The notes under the pieces are model-generated. The model was not told where the DNA came from. It did not search any database and worked only from the letters and a program-made list of their open reading frames with translations. The position numbers and the translations under genes are program-made. Shown piece after piece: positions 47,592 through 58,398 of a DNA stretch of 64,000 nucleotides. Within the stretch, counting starts at the first letter, position 1. Every line of letters starts with the position of its first letter. The DNA is from Marthasterias glacialis (taxonomy: Eukaryota; Echinodermata; Asteroidea; Forcipulatida; Asteriidae): contig OU452219.1 of assembly GCA_911728455.2 (NCBI GenBank), positions 18,321,397 through 18,385,396 of the forward strand. Reading direction: 5' to 3'.

Positions 47592-48591
47592 GTAAGTAGG
47601 CCTAGAGTGAATTCTTTATACTTGCATCTAATCATTGCAAAATGTATGATGTTAATGGAAATTAAATGGTTGTAATAGGGGAAGAGGCAGTTATGTTTGT
47701 CTCGCCTTGGATTCATTTACCCCTCCCTGTTCTTAGCTGTGCTGTGAAGAGACTTGCTGTTATATCTCGCAATGTCTTGTTTCTGCACATTGGGAAAGGT
47801 TTCTATCCCTTCAAAAAGTAGCCCACACCTCGAGTGGCCTTTGGGCCTTGTGATGCGCGAGTTGCATAAAAAAAATGTATATTAAAAAAACCGCTTGTTT
47901 GAGAGATGTTTTGTATGTTAACAAACTTATCCATCTACTTGTTAATCATTTCATGTGGGCTTTATTGTGACTAGATATTCATGATGAGTCACTGGAGTAA
48001 CAGTATGCTGCTTTTAACGTGGACCATGAGGACTGCTATGGAGTGGGGTGAGAACGACCATCTGCTCATCCACAGTTTAAAGAATGGAATTGAAAGGTAA
48101 CTTCTTTTATGACTGTAGACCATTTTTAATAAAGTTTGTATGAAAGTTTTAATGACTGACGGTTCAGTTCATTCCTGAACAAATCAAAACATTGCTGATG
48201 TTCCAATGTTTTATAATACATTATCTACTTCAAAACTGATGGCGTTATCATTAGTGGATGTTGGCATTTTAAAGATATTACTTGCAGACAGAAAAAGACT
48301 TAGATTTTCACCAAATTGTTTGTCCATTGACTTGATTCAGTTATTTCCAGATTGTCAATACAAATTTCTCTGATCCATCACTTCTCCATCAATATGTACC
48401 ATGAAGACATCATTGGAGATGTTGCACAGTGAAGGGAAAATAACATCTAAGTGTTCAATATCAAGTTTTGTTTTCATATAAATAACAAAAAATAAGATCG
48501 ACTAAACTGGAACTTTGGAGACTTGTTCACTGTTTTCACCGAATTTTGACTTTTATGTTTATAAATCTTGATTAGGTCCAGATTGCCAAGA

Positions 48592-48704
48592 GGAATCACT
48601 TTGATGCAGCACTCCTCCATCAACATGGACCATGTAGACATCAGTAGAGGTTTGGTTTGGTAAAAGGAAACAACAAATATCTAGTTGAAGTATGGACTTT
48701 GAAG
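48592..48704 (+). ncRNA. Array exon type 1
   Basis: The acceptor TTAGGTCCAG ends at 48591 and the donor GTAACATTT starts at 48705. The core CATCAACATGGACCATGTAG is well kept. A relative lies at about 57971-58085. Confidence 0.45.
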
Positions 48705-49109
48705 GTAACATTTTGTGTAGCTCAGCTCAATTATGCAGCTTCAGAATAAGTATGTCCTTGTGGTGTAAAATTCTGCATCTTTTCATAGATGAATTAATCA
48801 TTTGAGGAAAGCATTATTCCATCTTCCAAATCCTAGCAGTACAATTCTTGTATGTCAGTTTCAGTTTCAGTTGCATTTTTTTATGTCAAAGAACGTTTCT
48901 TAGTATTGCCAGTTTGTTTACAAGTTTTTACAAGTTTTCCCAAAGAAGTAAAGAGATAAAAAGATCAAAGTACATGTCTAGACATCAAAACAAGGAGATA
49001 AGGAAACTTTGTGAGATATTGATAATGTGCCTTTTATAAACACTCCCTTAATTGTCAGTTCATGATCTAAGTTGTTTTTCTGTTTTGATTTTTCTTCTGG
49101 TATTTGATA

Positions 49110-49197
49110 GTAACGATTGTAGTGCTGAACAAACTACCTGTTCTTGACGTCCAGGATGGCATGTCATCCATGAATGTATTGCAGTCAGTTACCACAG
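49110..49197 (+). ncRNA. Array exon type 2 (approximate start)
   Basis: It contains GCTGAACAAACTACCTG and GGATGGCATGTCATCCATGA and ends before the donor GTATATTA at 49198. The relative near 58745-58821 ends before GTATAATAAG. The phrase also resembles the 83-nt exons and 44860-44935, so these may form a second exon family. Confidence 0.35.
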
Positions 49198-50509
49198 GTA
49201 TATTACCTTTGTGATCTTCCTCACCACTTTTGTTTCATTGTTTGTTTTGCCAACTATACTTTTACAGATGTCATTCAATATGAATATTTTTAAAGATTCA
49301 AGAAACTTCAATAAGTTCTTCAGAGCAGTTTTTCTTTGTGGGGTTGGGGGAGTTGTGAGCTGTTCTGAGAGATTTTAAGTAAGCTTTCAGCAATTTTTCA
49401 ACAACGTGTCTTCATTTTCGTTGTATCAAAGGTTATCATCTGTGACTTGCTGTGATGTAAAGCTCCGCTGTCAACATGGACCAGTGAAGTTGCTGATGGA
49501 GTCTTGTCAGAGGGTCAGGAGAGGAAGAGTGGAAGTTGAATGTATGATCGCTTCCAAAGTTGAAGAATTAAAGAGGTTTTTGTTTGATTCTGAAATTTTT
49601 TATACATTGTGAAATTTCCTCTTGGGAGACTTTTGAGACACTGTCGGCAGCAGACACATCAGGAGTGGATTTCACAAAGCGCTAGGACTACAAGATGAGA
49701 GCATTTTAGTTTAGACTATTTCTAGAGAGCTGAAAACTCGTTCTTACTCTACATTAATCAAACTTTTGGTGGATTATTTAATGCAGTTAGGGTTGGTATG
49801 AGGGAGATATTTGCTGGACCATCTGCCACACTGAGCAAGGGCTGGGATGTCATGAATGTTTTGCAGTTTGACATTCCAATGTTCAAAATAATTTCCTAAA
49901 ATCATTTGATCTTCCTTGTGTTGTGTGATGACATTTTGAAAGAACCTGAACCACTTTTTTCGGTAAATACTTTTTTGGTGAAATATCTATAAATATTTCT
50001 GTCCACCTCCTGCCAGAGTCATACAAGTGATTTGCAACTTGTAAACAAATAGTGTTTTGGTTTCAAAACTTGAAATTGTTTAAGGTGCATGTGATCTGAT
50101 TAAGAGCACTTTTTCAAAGAATATTTTTGAAAAGTGGAATCTTAAAAGGTAAGATCCATTGTGGAGACCCCAACAGCACGGTTAGGCGTTGTTAATTCCT
50201 GAGCAATCTTTACCAAATGAAATTTTCTGACATTCCAATATAGAAAAAATTTCTTGATGATAGTGTTTGATCTTCCTCGTGTTGTGTGATTACATTTTTA
50301 ACAGTTTTTAACAGTTTAAAGAATGGAATTGAAAGGTAACTTCTGTTATGAAATTGTACACATGATCCAATGTTGTAATACGTTGTCAAGCTCAAGACTG
50401 ATGGTTTTAGTTGATGTTGGCATTTTAAAGATATTACTTGTAGACAGAAAGACTTCATTAACTGAATTTGAACTTTGGAAAGTTAAAGTAAATGGTTGTT
50501 TTATTCCAG

Positions 50510-50642
50510 GTTTTCATGATGAATCACTGATGCAAGTAAACTCTGCTGTTAACATGGACCATGGAGACTTGAGTAACCCCTCGGGCAGGAGAACAGAATA
50601 TGAGTTTTTGTATCTACTCAACACCAAGTGGAATCTTAAAAG
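50510..50642 (+). ncRNA. Array exon type 1, 133 nt (copy B)
   Basis: The acceptor TTATTCCAG ends at 50509 and the donor GTAAGATCC starts at 50643. It has the same borders and length as 45251-45383. One frame is open through this copy, but copy A has a stop in it. Confidence 0.5.
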
Positions 50643-52027
50643 GTAAGATCCATTGTGGAGACCCCAACAGCACGGTTAGGCGTTGTTAATTCCTGAGCAA
50701 TCTTTACCAAATGAAATTTTCTGACATTCCAATATAGAAAAAATTTCTTGATGATAGTGTTTGATCTTCCTCGTGTTGTGTGATTACATTTTTAACAGTT
50801 TTTAACAGTTTAAAGAATGGAATTGAAAGGTAACTTCTGTTATGAAATTGTACACATTTTATTGTCTGACAATTGAGTTCATCTCTAAACAAATCAAGAA
50901 ATTGCTGATGATCCAATGTTGTAATACGTTGTCAAGCTCAAGACTGATGGTTTTAGTTGATGTTGGCATTTTAAAGATATTACTTGTAGACAGAAAGACT
51001 TCATTAACTGAATTTGAACTTTGGAGATTTGTTATTACACCAAATTGATTGTCCATTGACTTGACTTGATTATTTCCAGATTGTCAATACAGATTTTTCT
51101 GATCCATCCCTTCTCCATCAATATTGCCCATTGTGTTGCTCGAACGAGAAAATGTCAAATTCACACAGCTTGAGTTGCAAAACATCGGCCATTACCTACA
51201 GCGTAGGAGTGACACTCAATGGCCAATTGCAGACTCACTCTGACTTGCCTCTATTCAACTGAATCACAATGAAGGAACAATGGTGGGCCTCTCAATGCCT
51301 CGAAATCCCCTCGTTGGAACAAAAGGACAAAGGTCAATAATCAGGGATTACACAAAAACCGCCTCTCAATGGCTACAAAATACAAGGAAAAGCACAACCT
51401 TTTTTTGTTCTTGTGTGGGTGAATCGAAGCGTTACATGGCGTATGCGTGGTCTGTGCACATGCAGTTGAATGACCAGGCGACCTTTGCTCTGCCGGTCCG
51501 AAAATAGAAAATGCCATCGCAAGATGATTTCCGTTTCCAAGCAAGGGAAACATTTGCGTGTATTGATGTCATCCAGTTTCAATTGGTTAAAGACCCTGAA
51601 AAACTTGTTTGATCTTCCTTTTGTTGTGTGATGACATTTTTAAAGACCCTGAAACACTTTTTTGGTGAACAAGAGAAGACCAACTTAATAAACTTACAAC
51701 ATCACAGATCTGTATTATATCTAATGTTTGAAGAGTGTTAATGCAGTTCTTGATCGTTTGTGTCCAGGTTGCTGGCAGTTGTGAAATGTTCTGATGCCGT
51801 GGACCTTTTGTTGACATGGACCATCAAGACATTGGTGGAAAAGTAGTAATGTATTGCCAGTATCACATTGAGGCACTTATTAGGCAGATATCCATTCATC
51901 ACTAAGTTACAAACTGGACATTTATGAAAAGATTTAAATAAGTCTCAAAGTCAATTGAATACTTGTGCAGTTTCAGAATCGGACAAGATGTTAGGCTTTT
52001 TTCAAAGCAGGCACGTGTTGCACAATC

Positions 52028-52043
52028 GGCTCTTTTTAGAGTC
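52028..52043 (+). promoter_or_regulatory. Histone-type stem-loop, copy B
   Basis: GGCTCTTTTTAGAGTC followed by TTCACAACTC; identical to the copy A hairpin. Confidence 0.45.
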
Positions 52044-52152
52044 TTCACAACTCTTTATGAGGTAATGACAAAGTGCTACCACAAACGTTACATTCATTTT
52101 CAACTCTTGGTTTGCATGTGTTTTGTGCTTGTTTTGTTTTTTATCATGACAG

Positions 52153-52235
52153 TGATATTTGCTGAGACATCTACCTGTGCTGCAAGGGCCAAGACATCAT
52201 AAGAGTCTAGAATGTTTTCAAATCAGAAGATGAAG
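52153..52235 (+). ncRNA. 83-nt array exon, copy B
   Basis: The acceptor CATGACAG ends at 52152 and the donor GTACATTTG starts at 52236. It matches the exon of copy A. Confidence 0.5.
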
Positions 52236-52450
52236 GTACATTTGTTCATGTTAATTTTGTCAGGAAGTTTATATCTTTAAAAATATCTTTAGTGCCACTT
52301 GTCCAGCTACATAAACTGGAATATTCAAGCATTTTGTTACTTATTAGAAAAAGTAAAGGCACTTTTTAAACTATTGTTTAAAGATGTCCTGATATTTCTT
52401 GAAATAAGGTGATTACTGAAATATATTTACATCTCAATTGTGTAGCACAG

Positions 52451-52518
52451 GTTTTCACGAGGAATGGCTTTAAAGCTCTGCTGTCAACATGATGATACTG
52501 AGGGAGTTATGGCCAAGG
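52451..52518 (+). ncRNA. 68-nt array exon, copy B
   Basis: The acceptor TAGCACAG ends at 52450 and the donor GTAAGT starts at 52519. It matches the exon of copy A. Confidence 0.5.
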
Positions 52519-53612
52519 GTAAGTAGGCCTAGAGTGAATTCTTTATACCTGCATCTAATCATTGCAAAATGTATGATGTTAATGGAATTAAATGGTTGTA
52601 ATAGGGGAAGAGGCAGTTATGTTTGTCTCGCAATGGATTCATGTACCCCTCCCTGTTCTTAGCTGTGCTGTGAAGAGACTTGCTGTTATATCTCGCAATG
52701 TCTTGTTTCTGCACATTGGGAAAGGTTTCTATCCCTTCAAAAAGTAGCCCACACCTCGAGTGGCCTTTGGGCCTTGTGATGCGCGAGTTGCATAAAAAAA
52801 ATGTATATTAAAAAAACCGCTTGTTTGAGAGATGTTTTGTATGTTAACAAACTTATCCATCTACTTGTTAATCATTTCATGTGGGCTTTATTGTGACTAG
52901 ATATTCATGATGAGTTACTGGGTTAACAGTTTGCTGCTTTCAACATGGACCATGAGGACTGCTATGGAGGTGTGTCGAGGAGTGAGAAATCTACTCATCC
53001 ACAATTTAAAGAATGGAATTGAAAGGTAACTTCTTCTATGACTGTAGCACATTTTTACTAAAGTTTGTTTTTGAGTGATAAGAAATTCTTACCTGATAAA
53101 ACATACAACATCACAGATCTATATAATATCTAATGTTTGAAGATCGTTAATGCAGTTCTTGATTATTTAATGTTTAGGTTGCTGGCAGTTCTGAAATGTT
53201 CTGGTGCTGTGTTCTTCTGTTGACATGGACCATGAAGACATTGGTGGAAAAGTATAGTAATGTATTTCCAGTATGACATTCAGGCACTTAGGCCGATATC
53301 CATTCATCGCCAAATTACAAACTGAACACTCATGAAAAGATTCAAGTTTAAAAGTCAATTGAATACTTGTCAGTTTCAGAATTAGGACAAGGTGTTGGGC
53401 TTTTTCATACATCATGTCAATATTCCTAAATATAGGTTCTTGTTTGCACCTCAGTTAGGAATGTTATCAAGTTTTCCTGAAAGTATAAACTTCAATAAGT
53501 GAAACCAATCACAATCCTACAGTAGTATCATTTCAATCAAAAACCTTTCTGTCAAGTATAAATCTTCATTTATATAAGTATTTATATCAAAGCAGACACT
53601 TCATACACCATC

Positions 53613-53628
53613 GGCTCTTTTTAGAGTC
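53613..53628 (+). promoter_or_regulatory. Histone-type stem-loop, copy C
   Basis: GGCTCTTTTTAGAGTC followed by TTCACAACTT. The hairpin is unchanged although flanking sequence has diverged from A and B. Confidence 0.45.
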
Positions 53629-53743
53629 TTCACAACTTTTCATGAGGTATTGACAAGGTGCTACCACAAACATTACCTTCATTTTCAACTTTTGGTTGGT
53701 TTGCCCGTGTTTTGTGCTTGTTTGTTTTTGATTATTTCGACAG

Positions 53744-53826
53744 TGATGTTTGCTGAGACATCTACCTGTACGGCAAGGGCCAAGATGTCAGAAGAGTCTA
53801 GAATGCTTTCAAATCAGATGATGAAG
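53744..53826 (+). ncRNA. 83-nt array exon, copy C
   Basis: The acceptor TTTCGACAG ends at 53743 and the donor GTACATCAG starts at 53827. The length is unchanged. One frame is open across it, but the following 68-nt exon stops that frame. Confidence 0.5.
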
Positions 53827-54044
53827 GTACATCAGTTCATGTTAGTTTTGTCAGGAAGTTTATATCTTTAAATTATCTGCAGTGCCACTTGTCCAACGAC
53901 ACCAACTGAATTATTCAAGCATTGTGTTACTTATTAGTCTGACTGTTTTAAACTGTTGTGTTTTTATTGTTTAAAGCTGTCCTGATATTTCTTAAAATAA
54001 GGCCATTACTGAAAATGTATTTACATCTCAATGTTATAGCACAG

Positions 54045-54112
54045 GTTGTCATGAGGAATGGCTGTGAAGCTCTGCTGTCAGCAAGGTGATACTTAAGGAA
54101 TTATGGCCAAGG
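54045..54112 (+). ncRNA. 68-nt array exon, copy C
   Basis: The acceptor TAGCACAG ends at 54044 and the donor GTAAGT starts at 54113. It contains AAGCTCTGCTGTCAGCAAGG, a diverged core. Confidence 0.5.
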
Positions 54113-55106
54113 GTAAGTAGAGTGAATTCTTTATTTGTGCATTTACTCATCGCAAAATTTATCATGTGAATGGAATTAAATGGTTGTAATATCACTTCTT
54201 TAAGAGAGGTTTTGTATGTTGACAAACTTGTTAATCATTTCATGTATGGCTTTATTGTGACTAGATTATCATGATGGATCACTGGGTTCATAGTTTGCTG
54301 CTTTCAGCATGGACCATTAGGACTTCTATGGAGGTGTGTCAAGGAGTGAGAATGACCATCTAATTATCCACCGTGTAAATACTGGAATTGACAGGTAACT
54401 TCTTTTTTGAAGTTGTAGAACATTTTTACGAAAGTTTGTATGAAAGTTTTAAAGTCTGACAATTCAGTTCATTCCAAAACAAATGAAGAAATTGCTGATG
54501 TTCCAACGTTAGAATACATTGTCTAGCTCAAGACCGATGGTGTTATCACTAGTGGATTTTGAAGATACTATTTGTAGACAGGAAAAGAAAGTTGGCACCT
54601 AATCATCTCTGAAATCTTATATGTGCTTTTAAACTTGAAAAACAGCTGACCAATCTTTTGCAGAAAGCATTCAATCCTGATGGGTTTTTTTAAGATCCAA
54701 GGAAAACAAATGCATTATTTTAAGTAGTGAGCTGTGAAAAGCTATACTGGAGGAGTGTTTTTAAGTGCATGTCAGTTTTCAATCATTTATTTGCATTGAT
54801 GTTGTAGAACTGATGTGATGTAAAGATGCTGATGGAGTTCTTGTCGGAGGGTCAGGAGAATGACATCTTTGTGCTTGCATCTACTCATCACTAAGACATA
54901 GAGTGAAAATTGTTGGTAAGAGCTCTTCCAAAGTTAAAGAATTTCAAGAGGTTTTGTCTTGATTCTCAAAGATTTATACATTGTTAAATTTAGACTAGTT
55001 AGTAGTAAATTTGAGTTGAACATAAATCTGGAACAGGGTTTACCTTAGCAGTTGCACATCAACCATTTTAAATAAAATCTTTAAAAGATGTTGAGAATTT
55101 TTTTTT

Positions 55107-55190
55107 TTTATGGACCTCAGGTTTTGACCCTAGCAGTCTTTCTCTAAGGCTAAAGAGAAAGACTCTGTTAGGGTCGAAACGTGAGGCTGT
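55107..55190. mobile_element. Hairpin element with TAGGGTCGAAACGTGAGG arm
   Basis: The left arm CCTCAGGTTTTGACCCTA with AGTCTTTCTCT pairs with the right arm AGAGAAAGACT and TAGGGTCGAAACGTGAGG. The nearly symmetrical 80-bp foldback is preceded by a T run. It is probably a short inserted repeat. Confidence 0.65.
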
Positions 55191-55999
55191 TAACATTTTT
55201 TTGCATTGGTAAGCTGTTTGCAACAATTAATTTTATTTTTTCATCTTATTTTTTCTGATAGCTGCTAAGATTTGTTTACTAATGCCAAAACAACTTAACT
55301 GTTTTTCAGGTCATTGCTTGAATGTTGTATTCCGCTGTTCAAGACGGGAGTGACACCATGGCATGAGCAGACTGACATTCAAGTATTTACACGTATATCT
55401 TTGAATCACCAGGTTCACTTATGGAATATCAAGGTAAGATTTCTTCTCGGAGTTGAACATATCCTTCATTTACAAATAATATTTTATGAATTACCTGTCA
55501 CACCCAAACAATTTTTCATCAAATTTTTTTAGACATCAACATTGGCCCAATGCTGGGTAAAATGGCCTGTAAGAATTTGGTGTAGCTGATAATGTGAAAA
55601 TCAAGAGAAACAACAAATATTCTGTATAACGTTTTGTGTCCTGTCAAGTTGTTTATCAATTAATTAACATGTGCACTGATGCAGTGCTCTGATTGAGGGC
55701 TGCGATGAAATCAGATTCATGGATGTTTTCAGTTGGGTGCTTCAGGTAGATTCTGTGTACTTGGAAGGTAAATACATTTGTGTGAAATGTCTTTACCTAT
55801 ATGAACGCAACATGTCCACCTCAAAGACTTATGCAAGCATTTTTTAGCTTAAAAATATGTCGTGATTTTATAAGATCAATTTGGGCAAGTCATTGAGATG
55901 CAACTGATCTGAATGAGAAAGTTTTTGCGAGGGATGTTTCTGGAAGTGTTTGAAAGATACTACTAAGCAAAATTAAAGTAAGGTGTTTTTATATTCCAG

Positions 56000-56105
56000 C
56001 TTTTCATGAAGAATTACTGGTGAACTCTGCCATGGACCTTGGAAACTTGGGTAATCCAACAGAAGGATAATGACATTTGAGTTCTTGCATTGAGTCAACC
56101 TGAAG
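56000..56105 (+). ncRNA. Array exon type 1, diverged
   Basis: The acceptor TATATTCCAG ends at 55999 and the donor GTAATATAT starts at 56106. The core is reduced to GAACTCTGCCATGGACCTTG. It is homologous to 45251-45383. Confidence 0.4.
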
Positions 56106-57147
56106 GTAATATATTATGTGGGTTGTTGTGTTCATTCTTGAACATTCTTTAAAACATTTCTGATATTCAAATTTTAGAACACATTTCCGGCCTAGTGATG
56201 ATATGGTCTTCTGTTGTATTGTGTGATCTTTTTTTTTGAGATCCTGAAACGGTAATATGTGAATAAGAAAAGATCAACTTAATAAAATTTACAATGTCAT
56301 CAACTATATCTAATATCTGCTCATTGTTCAATAATTGTACAGTTGTTGATTGTTTTTATGTATGACATTGTATTCCTAAGATTGCAGTGATGAATTGCTT
56401 TGATTTTCTGTGGATGGATCATGAAGACCAGTTATTTGCAGTGGGACATTTATGCACTTGAATCCATTCATCGCCGAGTTATAGACTGTCTTTAAAGGTA
56501 AGATCCATTGTGGAGACCCAGACTGAAAGGTTCACGTGTTGGTAATTCCTGAGTTATAAAAAAAAAATTCAGACATTCCAATCGTTGATAAAGTTCCTGA
56601 TGATAGATTTTGATCTTCCTTGTGTTGTGAGGTGCCATTATTTTAGTGATTAAGAAAAGATCCACTTGATAAAACATACAACATCACAGATCTGTATCTA
56701 ATGTTCGAAGATTGTTAATAAAGTTCTTGATTGTTTTATGTTTAGGTTGCTGGCAGTTGTGAAATGTTCTGGTGCTGTGTTCCTCTGTTGACATGGACCA
56801 TGAAGACATTGGTGGAAAAGTAGTAATGTATTTCCAGTATGACATTCAGGCACTTAGGCCGATATCCATTCATCGCCAAATTACAAACTGAACACTCATG
56901 AAAAGATTCAAGTCAATTGAATACTTGTGCAGTTTCAGAATTAGGACAAGGTGTTGGGCTTTTCCATACATCGTGTCAATATTTCTAAATATAGGTTCTT
57001 GTTTGCATCTCGGTTAGGAATGTTATCAAGTTTTCCTGAAAGTATAAACTTCATTAAGTATAACCAATCACAATCCTACAGTTGTAACATTTCAATCAAA
57101 AACCTTTCTGTCATGAAGGTATCAAAGCAGACTCTTTATACACCATC

Positions 57148-57163
57148 GGCTCTTTTTAGAGTC
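57148..57163 (+). promoter_or_regulatory. Histone-type stem-loop, copy D
   Basis: GGCTCTTTTTAGAGTC followed by TTCACAACTC. Confidence 0.45.
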
Positions 57164-57279
57164 TTCACAACTCTTCATGAAGTATTGACAAGGTGCTACC
57201 ACAAACGTTACATTCATTTTCAACTCTTGGTTGGTTTGCAATGTGTTTTGTGCTTATTTGTTTTTGATTATTTCGACAG

Positions 57280-57362
57280 TGATATTTGCTGAAACATCTA
57301 CCTGTACGGCAAGGGCCAAGATGTCAGAAGAGTCTAGAATGCTTTCAAATCAGATGATGAAG
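57280..57362 (+). ncRNA. 83-nt array exon, copy D
   Basis: The acceptor TTTCGACAG ends at 57279 and the donor GTACATCAG starts at 57363. In this copy one frame stays open through both the 83-nt and 68-nt exons, the only copy where that happens. Confidence 0.5.
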
Positions 57363-57555
57363 GTACATCAGTTCATGTTAGTTTTGTCAGGAAGTTTATA
57401 TCTTTAAATTATCTGCAGTGGCACTTGCCAACTACATAAACTGAATTATTCAAGCATTGTGTTACGGATTAGAATGAATTTTTAAAGCTGTCCTGATATT
57501 TCTTAACATAAGGCGATTACTGAAAATGTATTTACATCTCAATGTTATAGCACAG

Positions 57556-57623
57556 GTTGTCATGAGGAATGGCTGTGAAGCTCTGCTGTCAGCAAGGCGA
57601 TACTTAGGGAATTATGGCCGAGG
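57556..57623 (+). ncRNA. 68-nt array exon, copy D
   Basis: The acceptor TAGCACAG ends at 57555 and the donor GTAAGT starts at 57624. Confidence 0.5.
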
Positions 57624-58382
57624 GTAAGTAGAGTGAATTCTTTATACTTGCATCTACTCATTGCAAAATTCATGTGAATGAAATTAAATGGTTGTAATAT
57701 CACTTCTTTAAAGGGGGTTTTGTATGTCGACAAACTTGTTAATCATTTCATGTATGGCTTTATTGTGACTAGATTATCATGATGGAATCACTGGGTTCAC
57801 AGCAATACAATTACAATACATTGCCTACTTCAAGACTGATGATGGTATCATTCTTGGATGTTGGCATTTTTCTTGAAAATAAGAAATGATCACATTGACT
57901 AAATTTAAACTTTGGAGACTTGTTCATTTTCATCCAATGTTGACTTGTATGTATACCTTGATTATATTCAGATTGTCAAGATGAGTTGCTCTGATGCAGC
58001 GCTCCTCCATTAACACGGATCAAGAAGACTTCAACGGAGGTGTGACTTTGGAAAGAGGAAATGACATCTAAGTATCAAATTGTATAGTAAGATCTTTTGT
58101 AGCTTAGGCCTAACTCAATACTTATGCAGCTTCAGAAATATCTTAAGGTGTAGAACCCAAAGATGCAAAATTCTGCATCTCTTTGATAATTCTTGCATAT
58201 AAGTATTCATTTTGAGAGGAAACCGTAATACCATAGTATGTGGACACGAAAGCAAAAATGTAAATATCGGATGTGCATCATAGAGCAATCCTCATCTGCA
58301 GTGCTTAGCCTGCAGCATCAGAGTCTAGCTTTCCCCTGAAGACTATCAGAGCATACTGACTGAAACAATATACTGCACCACT

Positions 58383-58398
58383 GGTTCTTTTCAGAACC
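58383..58398 (+). promoter_or_regulatory. Histone-type stem-loop with perfect 6-bp stem
   Basis: GGTTCTTTTCAGAACC followed by ACTACAACTCGCAGAAAGAT. Compared with 44349 the third base pair is T-A instead of a C/A mismatch. The purine element AGAAAGA recalls the histone downstream element. The flanks align with the 44.35-kb copy (GTAGTGTTACTGCA against ATAGTCGTACTGCA). Confidence 0.45.

Larger units (their letters stand above)
44758..48115. repeat. Segmental duplication, copy A
   Basis: From AAGATGAGAGCATTTCAGTT onward the sequence repeats at 49687 with very high identity, particularly 46204-47900 against 51125-52840. It carries several array exons, one histone-type stem-loop and a 450-bp block (about 46204-46660) not found in the older copies. 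Short frames that recur in both copies reflect the duplication, not genes. Confidence 0.85.
49687..53035. repeat. Segmental duplication, copy B
   Basis: Near-identical to 44758-48115. Differences: a 340-bp gap relative to A at about 51122 (A 45866-46204), and an internal tandem duplication of about 495 bp (50133-50632 and 50633-51064). High identity suggests a recent event. Confidence 0.85.
53090..54400. repeat. Segmental duplication, older copy C
   Basis: It aligns with parts of A and B (from ACATCACAGATCT onward) and more closely with copy D at 56640-57790. It carries a core block (53224), stem-loop, 83-nt exon, 68-nt exon and a further core block (54308) in the same order. Confidence 0.75.
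56640..57790. repeat. Segmental duplication, older copy D
   Basis: It repeats the order of copy C: core block (56792), stem-loop (57148), 83-nt exon and 68-nt exon. C and D are closer to each other than to A/B. Confidence 0.75.

Noticed and set aside
53744..57623. Small protein encoded by the 83- and 68-nt exons
   Set aside because: Only copy D is open across both exons; A, B and C have stops in the same frame, and about 50 open codons can occur by chance.
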